Source: Terrabacter tumescens (GTDB lineage Bacteria > Actinomycetota > Actinomycetes > Actinomycetales > Dermatophilaceae). Taken from it: a DNA stretch of 64,000 nucleotides. The notes under the pieces are model-generated. The model searched no databases. It was given only the letters and a program-made list of their open reading frames with translations, and was not told where the DNA came from. A program made the translations under genes and the position numbers. Positions 36,301 through 44,900 of the stretch are shown one piece after another; the stretch's first letter is position 1, and each line of letters begins with the position of its first letter. The stretch lies in the NCBI RefSeq assembly GCF_014646815.1, contig NZ_BMNZ01000002.1, positions 186,001 through 250,000 on the forward strand, read 5' to 3'.

Positions 36301-36658
36301 CCCCGGCCCGTGGACCGCCTACGTGTCCGGCACGACCGACCCGAAGCCGAACCCGAAGGTCGTCAGCGTCTACCACGGCACCCGGTGCGGCACGACGGGC
36401 TGCTTCGACCCCTACCAGGGCAAGGAGTGCGGCACGAACTGCTACCACATCGGCTACGAGCTGCAGAACTTCGAGGGAGCCATCAGCTGCTCGGTGAGCG
36501 GCTGGTCCCAGCCCGACGACGGCACCGCCGGCACGCACCGGCCGACGAACGGCGGCAACAACTCCGGCAAGTTCCTCGGCTATCCGGACCAAGGGGTGAC
36601 CGTGACCTGCACCGGCGCGAACGGCCGGGACTCGGCGACCAAGAACCCATGGCAATGA
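30341..36658 (+). CDS. Giant exported Ig-like/fibronectin type III protein
   Basis: 2105 residues. One N-terminal membrane helix (IGVISTVVVALVASLLVWLA, about 10-30) anchors it. Residues 40-420 look like a beta-propeller-type domain (IWVTNSEQSRFGRINKAAGQLD). A charged linker leads to a series of Ig/cadherin-like repeats marked by VLDNDSDS, PLGNDIAG, VLSNDYSP, ALDNDSMS, VLSNDLIA and ALANDRDL (about 440-1400). About five FN3 domains (roughly 1533-2005) follow, then a 100-residue tail with six cysteines (RCGTTGC, ECGTNC, SCSVSG, VTCTG). No sortase motif or second anchor is seen. It is probably a surface partner of the secretion ATPase encoded downstream. Confidence 0.88.
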   Translation: MSTAATKRRIGVISTVVVALVASLLVWLATRSEGEMVRKADLNDGGIWVTNSEQSRFGRINKAAGQLDAGVYADVGASSGLDMFQDGAAVVGYTRASNQVVPISPSEGTLRSEQAVLLPKASTATGNRVFTTPPLDLRGGSIAMIDPATGELRAQRVDERSGVSGLDGLQTQAKPVAKVGANAAVAVGVDGTVYALSAAKGTLTVLRQKGKTEFDKPVTTDLKFSSKSAQVTAVGSHWVVWDSGTGKLYSDALSEPQQLSIGGAEPGNPAFAALQQPGPDAASVLIQDESQLAQVSLTGDGPTTGGVKLGQGAPGQQLLLSAPVRLASCIHAAWAGPSNVYYGRNCGSPTDADTVDLGAMKKGVRTDGVKLRVNRGLIVLNDLDSGDVWDIDRDKVKIDNWNSVIPPPQTDDKNKKKDENLLDDQQNRTPPKAQPDVMQVRPGRTSTLHVLDNDSDSQGSILAISPGDVTQPDVAGITAAPSADGQTVQVTVPDEVRSEGFSFSYTVNNGTTAKNGRATAKVTVKIVTDDVNSAPKLRAGQARLAQSSYPVVANGSVRVGVVADWRDAENDPIQVTPVDVETTGVDGSGALTIKAQGQKGDQIAKYVVDDGRGGTAQASVGLDVLSEDDTKPVRPRTQPDVVRAVVGKPVQLQPLGNDIAGADPTDPEARMRLAQAVRGPGQLQLDSNLDTGVVTVTGQTPGTSVVTYTAQVGAGVATGRIRVDILPDKNNDAPPVATPDAAVVRGQTPVIADVLSNDYSPRSDVLVVQRVETSQAWLRVSIVQGRWVRVQATSPVSGSQTRQGSVRYTISDGTKTAVGQLSVVQKPEPKDKVVPTVVDDLATVRVGDAVTIPALDNDSMSEGIPLKLAPQVRVLSGGGQAFASGTVVRYVPEVGPMTGPKTAILEYTTYPEGLRSRGQTGRITVTVNPLPDSVKYPNQPPQARSFSASVTAGDTLSITVPTSGVDPDGDLTFVSGIVGGDSGTVDLKFGRVVGFGAATIRYEAYPRSAGTEVIRYQLRDRFGGTSDGFVRVGVVQPGDPQPPVAVEDDVVAAPGRTVRADVLSNDLIAAGDSVSFVDLSTLNDADVLKQFSRQKDDSFKVVVPEVGPAKVLTYGITNGLFDPSKSTLTVRGQKDFNNPPTAVDDTGSAKPGETSIVVDALANDRDLDGDQSQLKIVKFYGDGVTREGRKLRIALRPQARVVPYVIEDADGAQAMALIYVPAGNNGQPYVVSGKTVKMGADSTVKVPLGDYVIDPRGGKVSVTSPDTVSTSPDENLQSAVTSGTELTLTSTNGYVGPAALMLEVTNSTGPSDKAAQKTYVTIPVQIGPDVPVLRCPDHEVLLAADGPSRTFDIPRLCHAWLPDGLDAGAAAYEATWDPAADRVDLSQVGQGGRQVILKAQAAAQAGTTGAVAIKAKGGADTFKIKVRVTSAPPIATLRPITVEGLIAGTSRTVNIAQYLDSPLTAPQCSVQESSVVSGVGVTASVSGCQLTVSASDKARNDTKISLRVLDAPGRPAAIGQVTVTVRSKPDPTDAPVAVADRILGSTARVDWRPPAYDGGLPISQYEVIANGGEVRQICTSSPCTITGLTNGKDYSFTVRSQNAVGWSDESPRSNTVRPDTKPKATVITNVVPGDRKLTVNWTMPPNEGSDVTDYRVQYTDIGASAGSGGTVPVKAPALTKVLSGLINDDAYNIRVQAKNGAGWGPFGPTVKAQSFGKPANVPAPALSPRTPVPGETNAQVSVSWPATDPNGPPITRYDVYRRTGGGAWNLIATRSGGESRTASDTIPYEGQKVEYTVTATNGGPATSDKANFASYVANGYPDTPTLLTASTPRADQTIDVTFRVGSAHAASYDRIHWTTDGVTGSFPCSGGSCPSAGTTRPLDTTSRTIAIRACNSAGYCSPMSNAIRVHPYGPTQGVPNLRESHDNNSITFSWGTAANNGRPITGYEIDGDRNQTVDAGTHSTTFGGLGYSTTRKIRVRAIAQDSGPGPWTAYVSGTTDPKPNPKVVSVYHGTRCGTTGCFDPYQGKECGTNCYHIGYELQNFEGAISCSVSGWSQPDDGTAGTHRPTNGGNNSGKFLGYPDQGVTVTCTGANGRDSATKNPWQ

Positions 36659-36762
36659 CGCCGCGGACCCGGCGCACGCCGCGCACCCCGCGGCGCCACC
36701 CCGACCCGGCCCACACGGCATACCCCCACTTCGATGAAACACCTGACAGGAGAACGACACTC

Positions 36763-37755
36763 ATGACGGCCACGCCCACCACCGGTCGCATCACCCAGGA
36801 GCAGGTCACCTGGTTCGCGCACACCTTCGACCAGCTCGTCGGCAACATCGAGAAGGCCGTCCTCGGCAAGCAGCACGTGACGCGCCTCGCGCTGACCTGC
36901 CTGCTCTCCGAGGGCCACATGCTCCTCGAGGACTTCCCGGGCACCGGCAAGACCCAGCTGGCGCGCGCCCTGAGCGCGACGGTGCAGGGCACGCACAGCC
37001 GCATCCAGTTCACGCCCGACCTGCTCCCGAGCGACGTCACCGGCGTGACGATCTACGAGCCGACGAAGCAGAGCTTCGAGTTCCACCCCGGCCCGATCTT
37101 CGCGACCATCGTGCTGGCCGACGAGATCAACCGCGCCTCTCCGAAGACGCAGTCGGCGCTGCTCGAGGTCATGGAGGAGGGCCGCGTCACCATCGACGGC
37201 AAGCCGCACTCGGTCGGCGAGCCGTTCATGGTCATCGCGACGCAGAACCCCATCGAGCAGGCCGGAACGTACCGCCTGCCCGAGGCGCAGCTCGACCGCT
37301 TCCTCATGAAGGCGAGTGTGGGCTACCCCGACCACGAGGCCACCATCGCCGTGCTCGCCGACGCCAAGACGCGTGACCGCGCCAAGACCCTCAGCCCGCT
37401 CATCGCGAGCAACGTCATCGTCGAGATGAGCAAGCTCGCCGACGAGGTGCACGTCGACCCGGCGATCCTCGGCTACGTCAGCCGCATCGCCGAGGAGTCG
37501 CGCCGCCACCCGAGCCTCAAGCTCGGCCTGTCGGTCCGTGGCTGCCTCGCGTACGTGCGCTGCGCCAAGACGTGGGCGGCCAGCCAGGGTCGCACCTACG
37601 TCGTCCCGGACGACATCAAGGTGCTCGCCGAGCCGGTGCTGAGCCACCGCCTCCTGCTCGGTGCGGAGGCGCAGTTCGCCGGCACGACGGTCGAGCAGTG
37701 CATCGACCAGATCCTCGGCGACATCGCTCCGCCGGCCGAGCGCGCCTCGGCCTGA
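36763..37755 (+). CDS. MoxR-family AAA+ ATPase
   Basis: 330 residues from an ATG after AGGAGAACGACACTC. Walker A is EDFPGTGKTQLARAL (about 56), Walker B is IVLADEINRASPKTQSALLEVMEEG (about 118), sensor 1 is VIATQNPIEQAGTYRLPEAQLDRF, and a C-terminal lid ends near DDIKVLAEPVLSHRL. MoxR proteins act as chaperone-like ATPases and are nearly always paired with a DUF58 protein, as here. In this cluster it may assemble the giant surface protein or the membrane complex (inference). In-frame codons further upstream overlap the giant gene and are not used. Confidence 0.93.
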   Translation: MTATPTTGRITQEQVTWFAHTFDQLVGNIEKAVLGKQHVTRLALTCLLSEGHMLLEDFPGTGKTQLARALSATVQGTHSRIQFTPDLLPSDVTGVTIYEPTKQSFEFHPGPIFATIVLADEINRASPKTQSALLEVMEEGRVTIDGKPHSVGEPFMVIATQNPIEQAGTYRLPEAQLDRFLMKASVGYPDHEATIAVLADAKTRDRAKTLSPLIASNVIVEMSKLADEVHVDPAILGYVSRIAEESRRHPSLKLGLSVRGCLAYVRCAKTWAASQGRTYVVPDDIKVLAEPVLSHRLLLGAEAQFAGTTVEQCIDQILGDIAPPAERASA

Positions 37756-37801
37756 GCGCGCCGGACCGCAGCAGGATCGCAGAAGCAAGCAAGGGGACCG
37801 C

Positions 37802-39271
37802 ATGACCCAGCAGGACCAGGGGGCCGCACCGTCGCGTCGCGGCGGCCGCTTCCGTATGCCGTCACGCAAGGGCGCGTCGGCCGGTGCCGTCGCGCCCGTG
37901 GCGGAGGCACCCGCCGGCGCGACCGGTGGGCGTGCGCGGGCCGTCAGCGGCACGACGAGCCGCGGCATCCGCCAGATCACCCAGCCGATCACCCGCTCGA
38001 TCGAGCAGGTGGCGGGCCAGACCGAGGGCGTGTGGCGCCCGGTCGCCGGGATCCTGCGCTGGATCTCGCCGCTCGGCTGGACGATCCTCGCTCTCGGTGT
38101 CGTCTGCTGGGTCGTCGGCGCGCGCTGGGGCTGGACCGAGCTGCTCATGGTGGCCGCGGCCGCCCTCGTGCTCTTCCTCGTCTGCTTCGTGCTCGCCCTC
38201 GGCCGCACCAAGGTCCGCATCCTCGCCGAGGTCGACCCGCGTCGTGTCGTCGTCGGTGAGCCCGCGACGGGTCGGATCCTCGTGACCAACGAGGCGCGCA
38301 CCCCGATGCTGCCGATCCTCGTCGAGCTGCCCGTCGGCCTGTCGGCGGCGCGGTTCGTCCTGCCGGCGCTGACCCCGGGCAACGCCCACGAGGAGCTCTT
38401 CGTCGTCCCGACCTCGCGCCGAGGCGTCATCCAGGTCGGCCCGGCGACGACGGTCCAGGGCGACCCGCTGGGCCTCATGCGCCGCACCCTGACGTGGACC
38501 GAGCGCACCGAGCTCTTCGTCCACCCGCGCACCGTCGCCCTCGAGTCGCTCGGCGCCGGCCTGCTGCGCGACCTCGAGGGGAGCACGACCGAGGACGTCT
38601 CGATGAGCGACCTCGCCTTCCACGCGCTGCGCGAGTACCAGCCGGGCGACGACCGCCGCTACATCCACTGGCGCAGCTCGGCCAAGGCCGGCCGTCTGCT
38701 CGTGCGCCAGTTCCTCGACACGCGGCGCTCGCACGTGACCGTCATCGTCGACCCCGACCCGGAGCAGTACCGCTCGGGCCACGGCAAGACCGGCCGGACC
38801 GACCGCGACGTCGAGCGCGACGTCATGGCGGCCAACGCCCCGACGGCCATCCAGGCCGACGTCGAGACGGCGATCTCGGTCGGCTCCTCGATCATGGTCC
38901 GCGTCATGCTCGACGAGCAGGACTGCACCATGGTCTGCGGCGACCAGAAGGTGAGCCGCGCGGTGCCGCAGGTCGGGCTCGACGCGATGTCGCGCGTCGA
39001 CCCGGGACCGGTCGACCTCTTCGCGGTGAGCCTCGACGCCACCGACCTCGCCCCCGACACCTCGACCGTCTTCTTCGTCACCGGCCCGCACCGCCCGTTC
39101 ATCGAGCTGCAGCGCGCGGCAGGACAGTTCCCGCCCGAGGTGACGCGCGTCATCATCGTCGTCGACCCGCTCGCCGACCACGGCCTGCGCCGCGGCGGTG
39201 GCCTGACGATCCTCACCCTGAGCGCCCTCGAGGACCTCCGTCCCCTCCTGTTCACCGGAGTCGCACGATGA
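37802..39271 (+). CDS. DUF58 membrane protein
   Basis: 489 residues from an ATG after AAGGGGACCGC. A basic, Gly/Arg/Ala-rich N-terminus (about 1-75) precedes two membrane helices (LGWTILALGVVCWVVGARWG and LLMVAAAALVLFLVCFVLAL, about 88-140). A beta-rich segment and the DUF58 core follow, with the hallmark REYQPGDDRRYIHWRSSAKA near residue 280 and a VWA-like end. DUF58 proteins are standard partners of MoxR ATPases. The last codons overlap the next gene (ATGA), so these two products are made together and may form one complex. Confidence 0.9.
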   Translation: MTQQDQGAAPSRRGGRFRMPSRKGASAGAVAPVAEAPAGATGGRARAVSGTTSRGIRQITQPITRSIEQVAGQTEGVWRPVAGILRWISPLGWTILALGVVCWVVGARWGWTELLMVAAAALVLFLVCFVLALGRTKVRILAEVDPRRVVVGEPATGRILVTNEARTPMLPILVELPVGLSAARFVLPALTPGNAHEELFVVPTSRRGVIQVGPATTVQGDPLGLMRRTLTWTERTELFVHPRTVALESLGAGLLRDLEGSTTEDVSMSDLAFHALREYQPGDDRRYIHWRSSAKAGRLLVRQFLDTRRSHVTVIVDPDPEQYRSGHGKTGRTDRDVERDVMAANAPTAIQADVETAISVGSSIMVRVMLDEQDCTMVCGDQKVSRAVPQVGLDAMSRVDPGPVDLFAVSLDATDLAPDTSTVFFVTGPHRPFIELQRAAGQFPPEVTRVIIVVDPLADHGLRRGGGLTILTLSALEDLRPLLFTGVAR

Positions 39272-41964
39272 GCCAGACCGGTATCTCCGCCCCGCCGCCG
39301 AGCGCGCTCGTGCAGCCCCCGAGCGCGCGCGAACGCCTCGGCACCCAGCTGGCCAAGCTGCGCCCGACGGTGCCGCAGCTCGTCGACGCCGGCTTCACCG
39401 TCGTGCTCGTCGGGATCGCCCTCGTCGGCTTCCGCACGACCTTCTTCGGCCTCGGTTGGCTGTGGGTCGGTCTGGCGGGTCTGCTCGTCGGCCTGCTCGT
39501 CAGCCACGTCGGCGCCGCCTTCCGCGCCCTCGGCGTCGTGACCCTGCTCGGCGCCGCGGCGGCCTACCTGCTCCTCGGCGGTCCCATCGCCGTGCGCGAG
39601 GACCTCATCGCGGGGTTCCTGCCCTCGGGCTCGACCTTCTCGACTCTCGTGCACATGGCGGTCCCCGGCTGGAAGGAGCTGCTGACGGCGCTGCCGCCGG
39701 TCGACTCCGAGGGCCCGTACATGGCGCTGCCGTTCCTCTTCGGTCTCGTCGGGGCCGCGCTGACCTACGGCGTGGCCCGTCGCTGGCCCGGCGCGGTGCT
39801 CGCCCTCGTCTCGCCGGTCGCGCTGCTCGTCGCCTCCATCGTGCTCGGCACGCAGACGCCGGCGGCCGTCCTCGTCCAGGGCGCGGTGTTCGCGCTCGTG
39901 GCCATCGGCTGGACCGCGCTGCGCAGCAACCGCAACCGACCGGCCCTGCAGAACGGTGCCGGCCGCACGACCCGCGCGGTCACGACCGCGGGCCTGCTCG
40001 CCGTCGCGACCGTCGGCGGCTTCTTCGTCGGGCCGATGCTGCCGGGCGCCGACCAGAGCCGCACGGTCCTGCGTCCTTCGCTCGTGCCGCCGTTCGACGT
40101 CAGCCGCTACGCCTCGCCGCTCGCCGGCTTCCGCCAGTACACCGAGCCCAACAGCGCGAAGCAGTTCGACAAGACGCTCCTCACCGTCAAGGGCCTGCCG
40201 GCGAACGTGCCGCTCCGGTTCGCGGCGCTCGACTCCTACGACGGGTTCGTCTGGGGCGCGGGCAACTTCGCCAACCTCGGCGACGGCCCCGACCCGCAGG
40301 GCACGAGCTTCCGCAAGGTCGGCACCCACATCGCCGCGGAGGGTCCGGGGCGGGAGGTCACGGCCACCGTGTCGGTCCCCGCGGGCGGCTACAGCGACGT
40401 GTGGCTGCCGACCTTCGGCACGGTCACCGGACTCGACTTCGGCGGCAGCCGCAGCGACCAGCTCTCCGACGACCTGCGCTTCAACGTCGACACCAACACC
40501 GGCGTGCTCCCCGAGAAGCTCGCCACGGGCGACCAGTACACCGTGACGGCCTACGTCCAGGACCCGCCGAAGGAGCTGCCGAAGTCGCTCGACGTCGCCG
40601 ACGGCTCGACGGTCGACGTGTCGGCCCTGTCGTTCCTCGACGACAAGGTGACGCCGTGGACCGACCGCGTCGACGGGCAGTGGGAGAAGGTCGCGGCCGT
40701 GGCCAAGGCCCTCCAGGACGGCGCTTACACCGACGGCGGCACGCCCGGCGACTACCAGAACGTCTTCCTGCCGGGCCACAGCCTGCTGCGCATGAGCCAG
40801 TTCATGAAGTCGACGCAGCTGGCCGGCAACGACGAGCAGTACGCCGCGGCCTACGCGCTCGTCGCCAACCGGCTCGGTGTCCCGGCGCGCGTCGTCCTTG
40901 GTGCCGTCCCCGAGGCCGGTGGCGTCGTCAAGGGCAAGGACGTCCGGGCGTGGGTCGAGGTCAAGCTCGCCGACGACACGTGGATGCCCATCCTCGCCAC
41001 GCAGTTCGTCCCGGACCGCAACAAGAAGCCGCAGCAGCTCATCCGCAAGTCGGAGGAGAAGAAGACCGGCGCCCAGGTGCCGCCGCCGGCGGCCAACAAC
41101 CCGCCGAGCGTGCTGCAGGGCCCCGACCAGGCGCAGAACGCGACGCAGCTGCGCAACCCGCCGAAGGACGACAACCCGCTCAACCCCGACAACTGGCCGG
41201 ACTGGCTGCGCTGGCTCATCTTCTACGTGCTCGTGCCGCTGGCCGTCCTGCTCCTCGTCTACGGCGCGATCCGCGGAGCCAAGTGGCTTCGTCGCCGGCG
41301 TCGGCGCACGACCGGTGGCATGGCCACGCGGGTCACGGGTGGCTGGCGCGAGATCATCGACACCGCGCGCGACCTGCGGATGCCCGTGCCCGCCAAGGGG
41401 ACCCGCATCGAGCAGGCCCGGGCGCTCGAGCTGCACGTCGACGGTCCGCCGCCGCCGAAGCCCAGCGTCGTCGTCGACGGCGCCCTCATGGGTGCCCCCA
41501 GGTCGAGTGCTCACTTTCCCCCCGACCCGGCAACGGCCACCCCATCCCCTGACGGGGGGAAGGTGAGCACTCGACCTCTGGCGCTCGTGCCGGTCGCGGC
41601 CGCCGCCAACGGGCACGTCTTCGACGTCGACGAGCCGACCTCGGAGGAGGTCGACGCGTTCTGGGCCGACGTCGAGACTGCCCGCAAGCGGATCCGGGGC
41701 GAGCAGTCGTTCTGGCAGAAGCTGCGCGGCGACGTGTCGCTGCGCACCTTCCGCGACCACCTGCCCACCGGGTCGGGTCTCGGGCCGGCGCTGGCGCGCA
41801 CCTCCCGCCGCCAGGGCAAGGCGGAGCCGGCCCGTCGGGGCCGGGCCGCCACCACCAAGGCCGGCGTCGGCACGTCCGCGCCGGGTGACACGAGGGCGAG
41901 CCGGCGCGCCGGCGCAGGCCGCAGCAGCTCCGGCACGGGTGTCGGCAAGAAGGGTGACGCGTGA
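39268..41964 (+). CDS. Membrane protein with a degenerate transglutaminase-like domain
   Basis: 898 residues. About six N-terminal membrane helices (40-275) are followed by an outer region with a transglutaminase-like fold (about 330-590). The catalytic triad appears lost: the segment aligned with G-x-C reads NDEQYAAAYALVANRLGVPAR, the His block HAWVE reads VRAWVEVKLA, and the DPT block reads PILATQF. A late membrane helix (WLRWLIFYVLVPLAVLLLVYGA, about 648-670) and an Arg-rich cytoplasmic tail follow. The tail contains an inverted-repeat insertion at 41500-41577. It overlaps both neighbours by four bases. Likely a structural member of the DUF58/MoxR/ATPase machine. Confidence 0.82.
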   Translation: MSQTGISAPPPSALVQPPSARERLGTQLAKLRPTVPQLVDAGFTVVLVGIALVGFRTTFFGLGWLWVGLAGLLVGLLVSHVGAAFRALGVVTLLGAAAAYLLLGGPIAVREDLIAGFLPSGSTFSTLVHMAVPGWKELLTALPPVDSEGPYMALPFLFGLVGAALTYGVARRWPGAVLALVSPVALLVASIVLGTQTPAAVLVQGAVFALVAIGWTALRSNRNRPALQNGAGRTTRAVTTAGLLAVATVGGFFVGPMLPGADQSRTVLRPSLVPPFDVSRYASPLAGFRQYTEPNSAKQFDKTLLTVKGLPANVPLRFAALDSYDGFVWGAGNFANLGDGPDPQGTSFRKVGTHIAAEGPGREVTATVSVPAGGYSDVWLPTFGTVTGLDFGGSRSDQLSDDLRFNVDTNTGVLPEKLATGDQYTVTAYVQDPPKELPKSLDVADGSTVDVSALSFLDDKVTPWTDRVDGQWEKVAAVAKALQDGAYTDGGTPGDYQNVFLPGHSLLRMSQFMKSTQLAGNDEQYAAAYALVANRLGVPARVVLGAVPEAGGVVKGKDVRAWVEVKLADDTWMPILATQFVPDRNKKPQQLIRKSEEKKTGAQVPPPAANNPPSVLQGPDQAQNATQLRNPPKDDNPLNPDNWPDWLRWLIFYVLVPLAVLLLVYGAIRGAKWLRRRRRRTTGGMATRVTGGWREIIDTARDLRMPVPAKGTRIEQARALELHVDGPPPPKPSVVVDGALMGAPRSSAHFPPDPATATPSPDGGKVSTRPLALVPVAAAANGHVFDVDEPTSEEVDAFWADVETARKRIRGEQSFWQKLRGDVSLRTFRDHLPTGSGLGPALARTSRRQGKAEPARRGRAATTKAGVGTSAPGDTRASRRAGAGRSSSGTGVGKKGDA
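41500..41577. repeat. 24-bp inverted repeat inside the transglutaminase-like gene
   Basis: Left arm 41500-41523 (AGGTCGAGTGCTCAC then TTTCCCCCC) and right arm 41554-41577 are inverse copies with one mismatch, around a 30-base spacer rich in CACCCCATCCCCTGACG. The reading frame stays open across it. The size and shape resemble a REP/MITE-type palindromic element that landed in a disordered tail. I found no second copy in this window. Confidence 0.75.
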
Positions 41965-44900
41965 AGCTGAAGTTCGTCCTCCGGTCCGGCGACCGTGAGA
42001 CCGACCTCGTCGCGACGACGGACTCCGCCACCACGGTCGGGGACCTCGCCGCCTACCTCGCCGCGGCTGACCCGCACCGCTCGAGCGTGCTCGGCGTCGA
42101 CGCACCGATGACGCTCGCCCTCGTCGACCAGGACATGCGGGGCCTCGACCCGCGCGCCACGGTCGCCGAGAGCGGGCTCCAGTCCGGCATGCGGGTCTCC
42201 ACGACGCGCGCCGGCGAGGGCTTCGTCGACCGCGGTCGACCCGCGGCCGTCGCCTACATCCGCTCGGGACCCGACGCGGGGCGCGAGTTCCCGCTCGCCC
42301 GCGGCACGGCATACGTCGGCCGCGGACGCGGCTGCGAGGTGCAGCTGTCCGACGAGTCGGTCTCGCGCAAGCACGCCAAGCTCGTCATCCAGGAGGTCGT
42401 CGAGGTCGTCGACCTCGGCTCGGCCAACGGCATCACCGCGGGCGGGCAGCAGGTCACGCGCGCGCACCTCAAGAGCGGCGACGTCGTGCGCGTCGGCGAC
42501 AGCGAGCTCGAGGTGCACCTGCAGGGCGACGGCGTCGTCAGCCGACCCGGCAGCGGCGTCCTCTCGGGTGACGCGGGCACGGTCGCCTTCTCGCGCTCGC
42601 CGCGGGTGGCGCCGCTCTTCTCGGGCCAGGAGTTCCAGGTCCCCGACCTGCCCGAGCGCGCCAAGCTCAACCCGATGCCGCTCGTCGCGATGATCGTGCC
42701 GCTGCTCATGGGCATCGTCATGTACCTCATCACCCGCAGCGCCTTCTCGATCATCTTCATGCTGATGATGCCGATGATGATGGCCGGCACGTACTACGAG
42801 GCCCGTCGCCAGCAGAAGAAGGAGTTCGCGCAGGCGATGCAGGACTTCCGCGAGGACCTCGAGCTGCTCTCGCAGCGCATCCGCGGGTCGCTCGAGGTCG
42901 AGGGGCGGACCCGGCGCGGCGAGCACCCGAGCGGCGTCGACTGCCTCACCGCCGTCCGTGACCGCAGCGCCCTGCTCTGGACCCGCCGCCGCGACGGCCA
43001 CGGCTACGGCGAGCTCCGGCTCGGCCTCGGCACCCGCCCGTCCCGCTCCGCGATCAAGATGCCGGCCGTCGGCCGCTCCAAGGCCGAGGCGTGGCTCGCG
43101 GTCTCCGAGGAGCTGAGCGGTCTCGAGGTCGTCCACGACGTCCCGGTCGTCGCCACGCCGCTGACCGACGGCGCCGTCGGCATCGCCGGCCAGCGTGCCG
43201 CCGCCCTGGGCGCGGCCCGCTCCTTCGTGCTCCAGACCGCGTCGCTGCACTCGCCGGCCGAGCTCGCCGTCTGCTCCTTCGCCTCGGGCAGCTCCGCCCG
43301 CGACTGGGACTTCCTCAAGTGGCTCCCGCACACGACCTCGCCGCACAGCCCGATCGGGGTCGACCACCTCGCCGCCAGCGCCCCCGGGTGCTCGGCGCTC
43401 GCGGACGCGCTCGAGGACATCGTCGAGGCCAAGGGCACCGGCAAGGAGCAGGAGCAGGCCGTCGCCGAGCGGCCCACGGTCCTCGTGCTCGTCGAGAGCG
43501 ACGCCCCCATCGACCGCAGCCGCCTCGTCGCGATCGCCGAGCGCGGCCACCGGCACGGCATCGTCGTCCTCTGGGTCGCCGAGACGCAGCAGCTGCTCCC
43601 GGCCGCGTGCCAGACCTTCCTCGTCGTGGCCGACGACCAGAGCTCGCTCGCCGGCTACGTCCACGCCGGCGAGGAGGTGCAGCCCGTCGCCGTCGACGCC
43701 ATCTCCTACGACGAGGCGATGGCCTGCGCCCGCCAGCTCGCGCCCGTCGTCGACGCCGGTGTGCCCGTCGACGACGCCAGCGACCTGCCCCGCGCCGTCT
43801 CGCTGCTCACGCTCGCCGGCACCGACCTCGCCAGCTCCGAGCAGGCGGTCATCGAGAAGTGGGGCGAGTCGCGCTCCATTCTCACCGGTCCGTACGCGCC
43901 GGCGGTCCTGCCGCGCAAACCCGGCAACCTGCGCGCCATCGTCGGCCAGTCGAGCCAGGGCACCTTCTCGGTCGACATCCGCAGCGACGGCCCGCACGCG
44001 CTCGTCGGCGGCACGACCGGCGCCGGCAAGTCCGAGCTGCTCCAGGCCTGGATCCTCGGCATGGCCGCGGCCCACTCGCCGCAGCGCGTCACCTTCCTGC
44101 TCGTCGACTACAAGGGTGGCTCGGCCTTCCGCGACTGCGTCAAGCTGCCGCACACCGTCGGCCTCGTCACCGACCTCTCGCCCCACCTCGTGCGCCGTGC
44201 GCTCGCCTCGCTCGCGGCCGAGCTGCACTACCGCGAGCACCTGCTCGCGCGGCACAAGGCCAAGGACCTGCTCGAGCTCGAGCGCCGCGGTGAGGTGGAG
44301 GCCCCGCCCTCGCTCATCCTCGTCGTCGACGAGTTCGCCGCGCTCGTGCAGGAGGTGCCGGAGTTCGTCGACGGCGTCGTCAACGTCGCCCAGCGCGGAC
44401 GGTCCCTCGGGCTGCACCTCATCCTCGCGACGCAGCGTCCCGCCGGCGTCATCAAGGACAACCTCCGCGCCAACACCAACCTCCGCATGGCGCTGCGCAT
44501 GGCCGACGAGAACGACTCCGAGGACGTCCTCGGCTCCAAGGAGGCCGCGTTCTTCGACCCCGCCCTCCCGGGTCGTGCCGTCTCCAAGACGGGTCCCGGC
44601 CGGCTCGTGCCCTTCCAGACGGGGTATGCCGGTGGGTGGACCTCCGACGTCCCGCCGCCTCCCGACATGAAGGTCGAGACGCTCACCTTCGGGCGCGGCA
44701 CCGAGTGGGAGCCCCCGCGCGTCGAGGGCGCCGACGACTCCGCCGACCTCGGCCCGACCGACATCCAGCGCCTCGTGTCGACGCTGGGACGCGCGGCGCG
44801 CGTGGCCGAGCTGCCCAAGCCGCGCAAGCCGTGGCTGCCCGACATGCGCGCGGTCTACGACCTCGCGACCCTGCCGACGCAGCGCCGCGACGACGAGCTC

